Positions 17,079 through 25,460 of a DNA stretch of 64,000 nt are shown here, one piece after another. The stretch covers positions 1-64,000 of the forward strand of contig JAAWAV010000048.1 of NCBI GenBank assembly GCA_022792335.1. The letters are read 5' to 3'. How positions within the stretch are numbered: position 1 is the stretch's first letter; the number at the start of each line of letters is the position of its first letter. Source of the DNA: Lachnospiraceae bacterium. Its GTDB lineage: Bacteria; Bacillota; Clostridia; Lachnospirales; Lachnospiraceae. Position numbers and translations under genes: made by a program. The notes below the pieces were generated by a model that saw only the letters and a list, made by a program, of their open reading frames with translations, had not been told where the DNA came from and did not search any database.

Positions 17079-18293
17079 TTATAAGGCCCGAATCCTATCG
17101 ATCGCCCGTACTGTATTTTCATAAGTTCCAAAAGCTGTCAGGCGGAAATACCCTTCGCCGCTGGGACCGAAGCCGGAGCCTGGCGTTCCCACCACATTGG
17201 CTTTTTCAAGAAGAAAATCAAAAAATTCCCAGGAGGTCATGGATCCCGGCGTTTTCAGCCAGATATAAGGAGCGTTGACTCCGCCGGAAACTGTATATCC
17301 CGCCGCTTTAAGCCCCTCGTAAATGACCTTCGCATTGTTCATATAATACGCCACCTGAGCGCTTAACTGAGCTTTCCCTTCTTCCGAATAGACGGCTTCT
17401 CCGGCTCTCTGAATAATGTAAGGAGCTCCATTATATTTGGTTCCGTGGCGTCTCGCCCACAGAGAATGAAGGCTCACGTCGCCGCACTTTAGCTCCTTTG
17501 GAATCACTGTATAACCCAGACGGACTCCCGTAAACCCGGCATTTTTGGAAAAACTCTTAAGCTCAATGGCGCAGTTTCTGGCTCCCTCGCACTCATAAAC
17601 TGTATGCGGTACCTGTTCCTCGGAAATATAGGCCTCGTAAGCCGCGTCGTAAATAATCACCGCTCCTATCCTGTTCGCATAATCCACCCATTCCTGAAGA
17701 GCGTCCTTTGTGATGGCGGCGCCGGTGGGATTGTTGGGAAAACACAGATAAATCATATCCGGCGTCTCTTTTGGAATCTCTGGAGAAAAACCGTTTTCTG
17801 CCGTGCAGGGCATATAGATGACGTTGCTCCATCTGCCGGAAGTCTCCTCATAGACTCCGGTTCTCCCCGCCATAACATTGGTATCCACATAGACGGGGTA
17901 AACGGGATCGCATACGGCAATTTTATTGTCCAAGCCGAAAATCTCCTGGATATTTCCAGAATCACATTTCGCTCCGTCGCTGACAAAAATCTCGTCTGCC
18001 GAAATGTCGCAGCCTCTGCTTTTATAATCGCCCTCTGCAATGGCCTTTCGCAAAAACTCATAGCCCAGATCCGGCGCGTATCCCCGGAAGGTCTCTGAAG
18101 CTCCCATCTCATCCACCGCCTTATGCATGGCTTCGATGATCACCGGCGCCAGAGGCTGTGTCACATCGCCGATTCCAAGGCGGATAATCTCCTTCTTCGG
18201 ATTTGCCTCTGAATATTCCCGCACCTTTTTTCCTATGGTAGAAAAAAGATAACTGCCGGGCAGCTTCAGATAATTGTCGTTGATCTTAAACAT
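17079..18293 (-). CDS. dapL: LL-diaminopimelate aminotransferase
   Basis: PLP enzyme that converts tetrahydrodipicolinate directly to LL-diaminopimelate, bypassing the acyl-blocked steps of the lysine/peptidoglycan route. Fold-type I signature with the PLP lysine in [15 protein letters not shown], substrate region [10 protein letters not shown] near the N terminus and the DapL-type [14 protein letters not shown]. Its 404 residues match the family. The start at 18293 (MFKINDNYL) has GGAGG 8 nt upstream. It acts just before DapF, whose gene lies immediately upstream in the same direction, and an intrinsic terminator follows it. Confidence 0.93.
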   Translation of the reverse strand: MFKINDNYLKLPGSYLFSTIGKKVREYSEANPKKEIIRLGIGDVTQPLAPVIIEAMHKAVDEMGASETFRGYAPDLGYEFLRKAIAEGDYKSRGCDISADEIFVSDGAKCDSGNIQEIFGLDNKIAVCDPVYPVYVDTNVMAGRTGVYEETSGRWSNVIYMPCTAENGFSPEIPKETPDMIYLCFPNNPTGAAITKDALQEWVDYANRIGAVIIYDAAYEAYISEEQVPHTVYECEGARNCAIELKSFSKNAGFTGVRLGYTVIPKELKCGDVSLHSLWARRHGTKYNGAPYIIQRAGEAVYSEEGKAQLSAQVAYYMNNAKVIYEGLKAAGYTVSGGVNAPYIWLKTPGSMTSWEFFDFLLEKANVVGTPGSGFGPSGEGYFRLTAFGTYENTVRAIDRIRAL

Positions 18294-18439
18294 TCTTCTG
18301 TCCTCCATTTTTCTTCTTTCCAGCGTTTTTCACGCCGTCCAGGCAGATGTCCTGGCTTCCAGACATCTCTCCTGTCTATCTTAGACTCCCGGACAGTAGA
18401 AAGTCAAGTCCTGTCTGCATAAAGTTTCAGGATCGCCTA

Positions 18440-19234
18440 TCATATAATCTCGCCGCAGAACACTTCTTCTGCCGGACCGGTCATAAAAAGCGGTTTTCCC
18501 GGACCCTGCCATGCAATCTCCAAAGTTCCGCCCGGAAGCTCTACAGTAGCCCTCTCTCCCACAAAATTCATTGTCCTGGCCGCTGCAAAGGCCGCGCAGG
18601 CTCCGGTCCCGCAGGCCAGAGTCTCTCCGCTCCCCCGTTCCCACACCCTCAGCCTTATCAAATTCTCCCTTTGAATCTGAACCAGTTCCACATTTGTCCG
18701 ATCCGGAAAGTACGGATGCCGTTCCATCACCGGACCAAAGCGGAGAAGATCTAAGTGTTCTGCTTCCGCATCGAAAAACACAGCGTGAGGATTTCCCATA
18801 TCCACTGGAACGAAAAAAAGTTCTCTTTCCTCCCACTGGAAACGCTCCTGTTTTTCCACAGACGGGATTCCCATATCCACTTCCACCAAACGAACTTTTC
18901 CATCCTCTATCTGACAGCAATTCACAAGGCGGATTCCGCTGTCCGTCTCCACCGTTATCTCTGTCTGCCCCACAAGCCCCGCTTCATAAACGTATTTCGC
19001 CACACATCGGATTCCGTTCCCACACATAGTCCCCCTGGATCCGTCCGCATTGTACATTTTCATCCGGCAGTCCGCTTTTTTTGACGGACCGATTAAAATC
19101 AGGCCGTCCGCACCGACGCCAAAATGTCTGTCGCTGAGCTTTTTCGCTGCAAGCTCCGGTGTCTCCACTCTTTCCTCAAAACAGTTTACATATACATAGT
19201 CATTCCCAAGACCCTGCATTTTCGTAAACCGCAA
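18440..19234 (-). CDS. dapF: Diaminopimelate epimerase
   Basis: PLP-independent racemase converting LL- to meso-diaminopimelate for peptidoglycan and lysine. The two catalytic cysteines are in MCGNGIRC and ACGTGACA. Length 264 residues, slightly short but complete. The start is TTG (19234), aligned with the usual M-x-F-T-K-M-x-G-L-G-N-D beginning and preceded by AAAGG 9 nt upstream. It follows the ANTAR gene and precedes dapL (gap of 146 nt, no clear signal), so product and substrate enzymes are encoded side by side. Confidence 0.93.
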   Translation of the reverse strand: MRFTKMQGLGNDYVYVNCFEERVETPELAAKKLSDRHFGVGADGLILIGPSKKADCRMKMYNADGSRGTMCGNGIRCVAKYVYEAGLVGQTEITVETDSGIRLVNCCQIEDGKVRLVEVDMGIPSVEKQERFQWEERELFFVPVDMGNPHAVFFDAEAEHLDLLRFGPVMERHPYFPDRTNVELVQIQRENLIRLRVWERGSGETLACGTGACAAFAAARTMNFVGERATVELPGGTLEIAWQGPGKPLFMTGPAEEVFCGEII

Positions 19235-19277
19235 ACTCTACCGCCTTTCCGGCTCGCCGCCTCTCCGCGCCCTTTTT

Positions 19278-19826
19278 CTAGGGCTTCATGATATCAAGAA
19301 TCATGTGGGCTGTCTCCACCATATTGGTGCCGCTGTCCATACTGCATTTCTGAATATAGCGGTGAGCCTCCGTTTCTGTCATATGATTCCGCTCCATCAA
19401 AACCTCTTTTGCACCGGCAATTACCGCCTGGTCTCCTTCGTTTCTAACCTTGGGCTGCGCCCTCCGCTTCCTCCGCCTTCTAAGCTGTGCCTCCTCCATC
19501 ATTGTCAGCGTGTCGATAAAGTCATGAAGCTTCAGAGGCATACTGATGCAGACCAGATTATCGGCTGTGCTTTCCCCCCAGTATCGCTCGGAGGCAATTA
19601 AGAGCATCTCAAACTCATCCGGGAGATATTCGTGCAGTTCCCCGTAGCGCATATCTGCAAACCGGTATCCGCAGACTACAATTCCGTCATTCAGTTCCTC
19701 CGCATAATTTAACACCTGCGCGCCGGTGGTGCAGATGGCAATGACATGAAACCCGTTTCTGTTCAGAATATTTCGGATATTTTTCGCATCTTCCGCCTTT
19801 GGAAAAGCCACGATGATATTCGCCAT
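19278..19826 (-). CDS. ANTAR-domain response regulator (AmiR/NasR-like RNA-binding antiterminator)
   Basis: Two parts: an N-terminal receiver-like domain (about 1-115) and a C-terminal ANTAR domain (about 125-180; AKEVLMERNHMTETEAHRYI, then CSMDSG and MILDIM). ANTAR domains bind paired RNA hairpins and relieve transcription termination. The receiver is degenerate: the phosphoacceptor position reads VVCGYRF with no Asp, so control by phosphorylation is unlikely. The ATG follows GGAGGTGA. It sits 87 nt downstream of glnA in the same direction. In clostridia an AmiR/NasR-type gene next to glnA has been linked to glnA control, and the glnA leader here has a terminator-like hairpin it could act on (inference). 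Confidence 0.88.
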   Translation of the reverse strand: MANIIVAFPKAEDAKNIRNILNRNGFHVIAICTTGAQVLNYAEELNDGIVVCGYRFADMRYGELHEYLPDEFEMLLIASERYWGESTADNLVCISMPLKLHDFIDTLTMMEEAQLRRRRKRRAQPKVRNEGDQAVIAGAKEVLMERNHMTETEAHRYIQKCSMDSGTNMVETAHMILDIMKP

Positions 19827-19913
19827 GCCGTCACCTCCAGACCGTCGCCGGGCACCCAGAGTATCCCTGCAAGCTGCGCCTTCCCACCGACATCCGGAGC
19901 ATTCTCCATCTGC

Positions 19914-21254
19914 CTAATAACGGTTCAAGTATTCCTTGATTTCCCATTCCGTTACCTGCCTGCGGTAAGTATCCCATTCCTTTCGCTTCGCATCAATATA
20001 TTGCTTTGCCAGAGGTTCTCCCATGACTCCGGTAATAAATTCGTCCGCTTCCAGGGCGTCAATGGCTTCACACATATTTTTGGGCAACCGTTCAATATCA
20101 AGATTTTTTCTCTGTTCGTCTGTCCAGGCGGATACATTCACATCCACGCTGGGACAAAGCTCCAGTTCCTTCTCCATTCCCTCAAGCCCTGCTGCCAGAC
20201 AGGCGGCAAACACCAGATAGGGGTTCGCCGTCGGATCCGGAGAGCGAAGCTCCAGTTTGGCATGTTCCCCCATCACAGCCGGCACGCGTAACAGGGCAAA
20301 TACAGTCTCTCCAGACCAAGTAGCGTACACCGGCGCTTCAAACCCTGGCACCAGTCGTTTATAGGAATTAATCAGAGGGTTCGTCAATGCCGTAATGGCT
20401 CTGATGTGTTTTAAAATTCCCGCCATAAACTGACGCGCTGTCCGGCTGATTCCGTATTTATCCTCTCCATCATAAAAAACGTCTCTTCCCTCCTCATTCC
20501 AGAGAGACATATTGATGTGCATACCGGAACCGTCCACATCTGATTTCGGCTTGGGCATAAAGGTCGCATGAAGGCCATGACGTTTGGCAATGGATTTCAC
20601 CGTCATCTTGAAGGTCAGAAGATTATCCGCCGTCTTTAAGGCATCGCTGTACTTAAAGTCAATCTCGTGCTGTCCCGGCGCCTTCTCATGATGGGAGGAA
20701 CGGACCTCAAATCCCATGTCCTCCAGATTTAAGACTATATCCCTCCGGACATTTTCCGCAAAGTCTACCGGCCCCACGTCAAAATATCCCGCCTGTTCAT
20801 AAGTAACGGTGGTCGGTTTCCCATCGTCGTCAATCTGAAACAGAAAGAACTCACATTCCGGCTCCACTTTGAATACATAGCCCATGGCCTTCGCCTTCTC
20901 CACCACCCGCTTCAAAGCCATGCGGGTATCAGCCGCATAGGGAGTTTTGTCAGCGTTGTATACATCGCAGATCAGCCGGGCCACCTTTCCCTGTTTAGGC
21001 CGCCAGGGAAAAATTTCAAAAGTATCTAAATCCGGACGCAAAAACAGATCCGTCCTGGCAAACTCGCCATAGCGGTTTACGGAAACCCCGTCAAAGCTGC
21101 ACTCATGGTTCAGCGCCTTCTCAAGCTGGCTGACCGTGATCGCCATATTCTTAAGCACTCCGAATATATCCGGAAACTGCAAACGGACAAACTCCACGTC
21201 CTCCTCTTTCGCCAGCCGGATCACATCCTCCTTGGTGTACCTGTTTTCACTCAT
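19914..21254 (-). CDS. glnA: Glutamine synthetase, type I
   Basis: ATP-dependent condensation of glutamate and ammonia. Beta-grasp N-terminal domain (about 15-105) and catalytic domain with EPECEFFLF, the EKAPGQHEID motif, GSGMHINMS and the R-containing VPAVMGEHAKLELRSPDPTANPYL segment. At 446 residues it is of the short GSI-alpha form; no adenylylation-site region of the GSI-beta kind is evident. Promoter, a terminator-like hairpin and a long leader precede it; GGAG lies before the ATG. It heads a unit continuing with an ANTAR regulator and the last lysine/DAP enzymes. Confidence 0.95.
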   Translation of the reverse strand: MSENRYTKEDVIRLAKEEDVEFVRLQFPDIFGVLKNMAITVSQLEKALNHECSFDGVSVNRYGEFARTDLFLRPDLDTFEIFPWRPKQGKVARLICDVYNADKTPYAADTRMALKRVVEKAKAMGYVFKVEPECEFFLFQIDDDGKPTTVTYEQAGYFDVGPVDFAENVRRDIVLNLEDMGFEVRSSHHEKAPGQHEIDFKYSDALKTADNLLTFKMTVKSIAKRHGLHATFMPKPKSDVDGSGMHINMSLWNEEGRDVFYDGEDKYGISRTARQFMAGILKHIRAITALTNPLINSYKRLVPGFEAPVYATWSGETVFALLRVPAVMGEHAKLELRSPDPTANPYLVFAACLAAGLEGMEKELELCPSVDVNVSAWTDEQRKNLDIERLPKNMCEAIDALEADEFITGVMGEPLAKQYIDAKRKEWDTYRRQVTEWEIKEYLNRY

Positions 21255-21341
21255 ATGACAAAACTCCTTTTTTTATTCATGAAAAGCCGGACAGACAAAC
21301 CATTCTGCCCTATGTGTTCTTACCCATCGACCCTACCAGCA

Positions 21342-21384
21342 GTTGACAAGGGCACACACTCCGACCATGTGTATTCTCGTCAAC
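21342..21384 (-). other. Hairpin in the glnA leader RNA
   Basis: Minus strand GTTGACGAG pairs with CTTGTCAAC (one G-U), with an inner ACACAT / GTGTGT helix. It lies between the early terminator-like hairpin and the glnA start. No known riboswitch class is recognised. Confidence 0.5.
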
Positions 21385-21403
21385 CGACCGTAGATTTTGC
21401 ATG

Positions 21404-21437
21404 AAAAAAGGCGTACCCTCTTAACGAAGAAACGCCC
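21404..21437 (-). terminator. Terminator-like hairpin in the glnA leader (candidate attenuator)
   Basis: Minus strand GGGCGT ... ACGCCT followed directly by TTTTTT, starting about 10 nt after the predicted transcription start. A competing hairpin, GAGAAC-(AAGGGC)-GTTTC, shares the 5' arm and has a hexaloop with A1 and G4, as in ANTAR targets. The alternative folds suggest attenuation. Confidence 0.6.
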
Positions 21438-21451
21438 TTGTTCTCTTTTTG

Positions 21452-21480
21452 ATGATAACAGGGCATTTCTTTTTTGTCAA
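21452..21480 (-). promoter_or_regulatory. Promoter of glnA
   Basis: Minus strand: -35 TTGACA (21475-21480), 17-nt spacer, -10 TATCAT (21452-21457). The -10 lies in the loop of an inverted repeat whose arms are 21428-21442 and 21457-21469. The start codon is about 190 nt downstream. Confidence 0.8.
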
Positions 21481-21561
21481 TATTTAAATTCAGGAAATTC
21501 ATATTTCTCCACAAAATCCAGGACAGGAAACCTGTTTTCTATAATTACAGAACCTCAGATT

Positions 21562-22611
21562 TCAATAGTGTTCCAAAAAATCAAATAAGGCGTCCATCTG
21601 GGCATCTGTGCCAATGGTGATACGTAAATACTGGTTGATTCTCGGCGCGTCAAAATAACGGACGTAAATATCGTTCTCCTTTAATGCTTCAAACAATACT
21701 TTTGCATCCGTTCCCGGCCGTCTTGCAAAAATAAAGTTGGCGGAGGGCTCCGGATAGACAAATCCCAGGGCCGAAAGCCGCTTTTTCGCCCGCTCCCTGG
21801 TCGCCTTTATCTTGCTGATGGTTTCCTGAAAATAGGCTTCGTCCTTCAAAGCCGCCGTTCCCAGAGCCAGAGACGTCTGATTCATGGTATAAGAATTGAA
21901 AGAATATTTCACATCGTTCAACGCTTTGATGAGATCCTGGTTTCCCATGGCGTACCCTATCCGGATACCTGCCATAGAACGGGACTTGGAAAAGGTCTGC
22001 ACCACCAAAAGATTTTCATATTTTTCGATAAGTCCCAGAGCCGATTCCCCTCCAAAATCAATATAAGCCTCATCTACGATGACTACCGACTTCTGATTGT
22101 GAGCGATAATATCCTCCACATCGGAAAGCCCCATGGCAAGGGAGGTCGGCGCATTGGGATTTGGAAAAATGATCCCGCCATTCTCCCGGTAGTAATCCTC
22201 CTTCCGAATCTGAAACTCCCCATCCAAAGCAGGACGCTCATAGGGGATTCCAAAAAGTTCCGCCCAGACACTATAAAAAGAATAAGAAATATCCGGAAAC
22301 AAAACAGGCTTATCGGAATGAAAAAATGTCAGAAAAGCCATGGCAAGAACGTCGTCAGAGCCCACCCCCACAAAAACCTGGCCAGACTCCAGGCCATACC
22401 TTTCGGCCAGTGCGTCCACCAAAACCTCTGCCGCCGGATCCGGATAGAGGCGCAAAAGCTCCGCATCAAAATTTCTTGCCGCCTCCCGTACTCCAGGAGC
22501 CGGTGCATAAGGATTTTCGTTTGTATTTAATTTAATCATTTTCGCTTTTTTCGGCTGCTCTCCAGGCACGTACGGTGTCACTCTCCGGATATTTGCCTCC
22601 CATGGTTTCAT
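21562..22611 (-). CDS. hisC: Histidinol-phosphate aminotransferase
   Basis: PLP aminotransferase of histidine biosynthesis. Typical start (MKPWEANIRRVTPYVPGEQ), KLNTNENPYAP substrate motif, DEAYIDFGG, and the PLP lysine in TFSKSRSMAGIRIGYAMG. Length 349 residues is standard. AAAGGAG precedes the ATG. No other his gene is in the window; it is the last gene of the rfb/glmM run, 28 nt after the VanZ-like gene. A role on another phosphate ester or aromatic amino acid cannot be excluded, as HisC paralogues are common. Confidence 0.88.
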   Translation of the reverse strand: MKPWEANIRRVTPYVPGEQPKKAKMIKLNTNENPYAPAPGVREAARNFDAELLRLYPDPAAEVLVDALAERYGLESGQVFVGVGSDDVLAMAFLTFFHSDKPVLFPDISYSFYSVWAELFGIPYERPALDGEFQIRKEDYYRENGGIIFPNPNAPTSLAMGLSDVEDIIAHNQKSVVIVDEAYIDFGGESALGLIEKYENLLVVQTFSKSRSMAGIRIGYAMGNQDLIKALNDVKYSFNSYTMNQTSLALGTAALKDEAYFQETISKIKATRERAKKRLSALGFVYPEPSANFIFARRPGTDAKVLFEALKENDIYVRYFDAPRINQYLRITIGTDAQMDALFDFLEHY

Positions 22612-22639
22612 AAAACGCTCCTTTCTCTTTACTCGCTGG

Positions 22640-23095
22640 TTATTCCTTTGTAGATTGCTTTTTCAGGGAAATCTGTGAGCCGTTCCTCTTTTGTAGAAAA
22701 AAGAGGAGCAGACACATAGCGGCCACGCCAAGGGCCGCTCCCACAGCATCGATGCATACGTCCCGCAAAGCAGGAGTCCGGCCGGAAGAAAACATCTGAT
22801 GCAGTTCGTCGCTGGCAGCATAGAGGACTGCCGTCCCCCAGGAAAGAAGCCACATGTTTCTTCGGGGAAACGTATCAAAAAATCCCAGAAGAAAAAAGCC
22901 AAGAAGGGCATATTCCGCCATATGGGCCCCTTTTCGCACCATCCACTCCGGCAGACCGAGAAATTCCGAAAGAGAACTGCTTAACGCTCCCGACTCACTG
23001 CCGCTCTGGCCGGAAAAATAAAAAATTATGGCCATCCACAAAAGGGAGAGCGCCAGAAAGATCCGGCGCCTCCCTAAATCTCCGTTATTCTTCAT
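22640..23095 (-). CDS. VanZ-like membrane protein
   Basis: 151-residue protein with about four membrane helices and the VanZ pattern: IIFYFSGQSG near the N terminus, RKGAHMAEYALLG in the middle, then LYAASDELHQMFSSGR and DVCIDAVGAALG. VanZ homologues can give low-level teicoplanin resistance in enterococci, but most chromosomal members have no known role. The start overlaps the end of glmM by 11 nt, indicating translational coupling, and hisC follows after 28 nt. The link with glmM suggests a cell-wall setting (inference). Confidence 0.88.
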   Translation of the reverse strand: MKNNGDLGRRRIFLALSLLWMAIIFYFSGQSGSESGALSSSLSEFLGLPEWMVRKGAHMAEYALLGFFLLGFFDTFPRRNMWLLSWGTAVLYAASDELHQMFSSGRTPALRDVCIDAVGAALGVAAMCLLLFFLQKRNGSQISLKKQSTKE

Positions 23096-24434
23096 GTCCC
23101 TTTGCCTTTATCACCTCAAGGACCCTGGAAACATACTTCTCGCAAAGCTCATCCGTCCTGGCTTCCACCATCACCCGGATCACCGGTTCCGTACCGCTCT
23201 CCCGCACCAGAATCCGGCCGTCCGTTCCAAGCGCCTTTTCCACCTCGGCCACCGCCGCCTGCACATCCTCGTCGGCCCTGGCCGCCGGTTTGTCTTTCAC
23301 CCGGATATTTTTCAAAAGCTGAGGATAAATCTCCACCGGTGAGGTCAGTTTCCCCAGCGTTTCCTTCTTCTCCAGCATCACTTCCATCAACTTCAGGGAA
23401 GTCAAAATCCCGTCCCCGGTGGACGCATACTTACTGAAAATAATATGCCCCGACTGTTCGCCTCCCAGACGATGTCCGTTGTTTACCATATTTTCGTAAA
23501 CAAAACGGTCCCCCACGCCTGTTTTCTCATAGTGGATTCCGGCAATGTCAAAGGCTTTATAGAGTCCAATGTTGGACATCACAGTGGTCACCACCGTGTT
23601 GGTATCCAGCATTCCCCGCTCTTTCATATAAAGGCCGCAGACATAGAGAATCAGATCGCCGTCCACCACCCGGCCGTTTTCATCCACTGCAATACACCGG
23701 TCCGCGTCGCCGTCATAAGCAAATCCCACATCCAACCCATGTTCCACCACAAATTTTTGAAGCACTTCAATATGCGTGGAGCCACAGTCCCGGTTGATAT
23801 TGGTTCCGTCCGGCTCATTGTTGATCACATACGTTTTTGCTCCCAGCGCGTCAAAGACACTCTTCGCAATGGAAAACGCGCTGCCGTTGGAGCAGTCCAG
23901 CCCTACTTTTACATTTTTGAAAGAACGGACTGCCAGAGAAATCAGATAGCCGATATACCGGTTTCTCCCCTGGGAATAGTCGGAAGCCCTGCCAATTCCC
24001 TCTTTCACTGCAAAGGGAATCTCTTCGGACTCTCCGTCGATATACGCCTCTATCTGAGTCGTCACTTCGTCCTCCAGCTTTTCTCCTCTGCCATTCAGCA
24101 CCTTGATTCCATTGTCGTAAAAAGGATTATGGCTGGCAGAAATCATAATGCCGCAGTCAAATTCCTCCGTCCGCACCACATACGATACGCTCGGCGTAGT
24201 CGTTACATGGAGCAGACAGACGTCGGCCCCGGAAGCGGTCAGTCCCGCCACCAGCGAATATTCAAACATATAGCTGCTGCGCCTGGTATCCTTTCCGATG
24301 ACCACCCGACACTTATGTCCCGTCCTGGCCCCATAATACCAGCCCAGAAACCGTCCCACTTTGTAGGCGTGTTCCACAGTCAGCACCTTATTGGCCTCTC
24401 CCCGGAAGCCGTCTGTACCAAAATACTTACCCAT
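23085..24434 (-). CDS. glmM: Phosphoglucosamine mutase
   Basis: Converts glucosamine-6-phosphate to glucosamine-1-phosphate for UDP-GlcNAc and peptidoglycan. Features: N-terminal GKYFGTDGFRGEAN, phosphoserine Ser101 in MISASHNP, metal loop DGDADR, sugar-binding GGEQSGH and C-terminal RESGTEPVIRVMVEA. Length 449 residues, complete. It lies between rfbD and the VanZ-like gene in a run devoted to envelope sugar precursors. The GlmM signature GEQSGH rather than a PGM/PMM type supports the specific assignment. Confidence 0.95.
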   Translation of the reverse strand: MGKYFGTDGFRGEANKVLTVEHAYKVGRFLGWYYGARTGHKCRVVIGKDTRRSSYMFEYSLVAGLTASGADVCLLHVTTTPSVSYVVRTEEFDCGIMISASHNPFYDNGIKVLNGRGEKLEDEVTTQIEAYIDGESEEIPFAVKEGIGRASDYSQGRNRYIGYLISLAVRSFKNVKVGLDCSNGSAFSIAKSVFDALGAKTYVINNEPDGTNINRDCGSTHIEVLQKFVVEHGLDVGFAYDGDADRCIAVDENGRVVDGDLILYVCGLYMKERGMLDTNTVVTTVMSNIGLYKAFDIAGIHYEKTGVGDRFVYENMVNNGHRLGGEQSGHIIFSKYASTGDGILTSLKLMEVMLEKKETLGKLTSPVEIYPQLLKNIRVKDKPAARADEDVQAAVAEVEKALGTDGRILVRESGTEPVIRVMVEARTDELCEKYVSRVLEVIKAKGHEE

Positions 24435-24511
24435 GCTTTACTCCTGTCAGATTGTTTTCCCGGAACTCCAAAATTTCACATGGAAATTCCCCAAAATTCT
24501 TTCTCCCAGTC

Positions 24512-25369
24512 TTACGCCGAAAGAATCTTCAGATACCGGGAGAGCGCATCCTGCCATGCAGGAAGCCGTTCAAACCCGTTCGCATCCAGTTTGTCCTTTG
24601 ACATGCGGCTGTTTTTCGGCCGTTTCGCCGCTGTGGGATACATACTGTTATACGTCTCGCTGTCCACAGGCGTCACCTTTACATCCATCCCCGCCTGCTT
24701 AAAGATCTCGCAGGCAAACTCATACCAGCTACAAAGCCCCTCGTTGGTCGCATGATACCTTCCGTATTTTTCCGTCTGGATCATATCCACCAGAAGCCTC
24801 GCCAGATCATAGGTATAGGTGGGCGATCCGATCTGATCATTCACCACGCTGACCGCGCCGTTCGCCTCGCCAATCCGAAGCATTGTCTTGATAAAGTTCT
24901 TTCCGTTGATGCCGAATACCCAGGCAATCCGCACAGTAAAGTATTTCTCCAGGTACTTTTCCACAGCCAACTCACCGTCATATTTAGAAATGCCGTAGGC
25001 ATTCAGCGGATGACGCTCGTCGTCCGGTTCCCAGGGCCTCTCTCCCTCGCCGTCAAAGACATAATCCGTGCTGATATACATCATCTTGATATCCAGATCC
25101 TTGCAGACCTTCGCGATGTGCTCCGTGCCTTCGCCGTTGATTTTCCTGCAAAGTTCCAGCTTCTCCTCCGCTGCGTCCACTGCCGTGAAAGCCGCACAGT
25201 GGATCACTGCCTCCACCTTTGCGTCTGTGATCACAGTCCTCACTGCATCTGCGTCTGTGATATCCATCTCCTCGATATCCACTCCCACGCCCTCAATACC
25301 TCGCTTTGCAAGTTCGTTCATGACATCATGGCCAAGCTGACCCTTGACGCCTGTCACCAATATTCTCAT
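24512..25369 (-). CDS. rfbD: dTDP-4-dehydrorhamnose reductase
   Basis: NAD(P)H-dependent last step of dTDP-L-rhamnose synthesis. Rossmann start MRILVTGVKGQLGHDVMNEL, the IISTDYVFDG-type motif as MYISTDYVFDGEG, and the YxxxK pair in NAYGISKYDGELAVEKY. 285 residues. The start at 25369 has AGGAGG 7 nt upstream; a longer frame runs back into rfbB and is not needed. It follows rfbB (91-nt gap) and precedes glmM. The 3,5-epimerase gene rfbC is not in this cluster. Confidence 0.93.
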   Translation of the reverse strand: MRILVTGVKGQLGHDVMNELAKRGIEGVGVDIEEMDITDADAVRTVITDAKVEAVIHCAAFTAVDAAEEKLELCRKINGEGTEHIAKVCKDLDIKMMYISTDYVFDGEGERPWEPDDERHPLNAYGISKYDGELAVEKYLEKYFTVRIAWVFGINGKNFIKTMLRIGEANGAVSVVNDQIGSPTYTYDLARLLVDMIQTEKYGRYHATNEGLCSWYEFACEIFKQAGMDVKVTPVDSETYNSMYPTAAKRPKNSRMSKDKLDANGFERLPAWQDALSRYLKILSA

Positions 25370-25460
25370 GGTTCTGCCTCCTGATTCTCTCTGTTTCGTT
25401 TCGCCAGACGCCGCCTGCCAGATGTAGACTTCCGCTCCGGCTATTTCCATATTTGGCACT

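Noticed and set aside
21255-21445. A glutamine riboswitch or T-box in the glnA leader
   Set aside because: I find neither the glnA-motif core nor T-box conserved sequences; recorded only as a structured leader.
23445-24755. A 436-residue plus-strand open frame
   Set aside because: Antisense to glmM and the end of rfbD, without family motifs or start signals.
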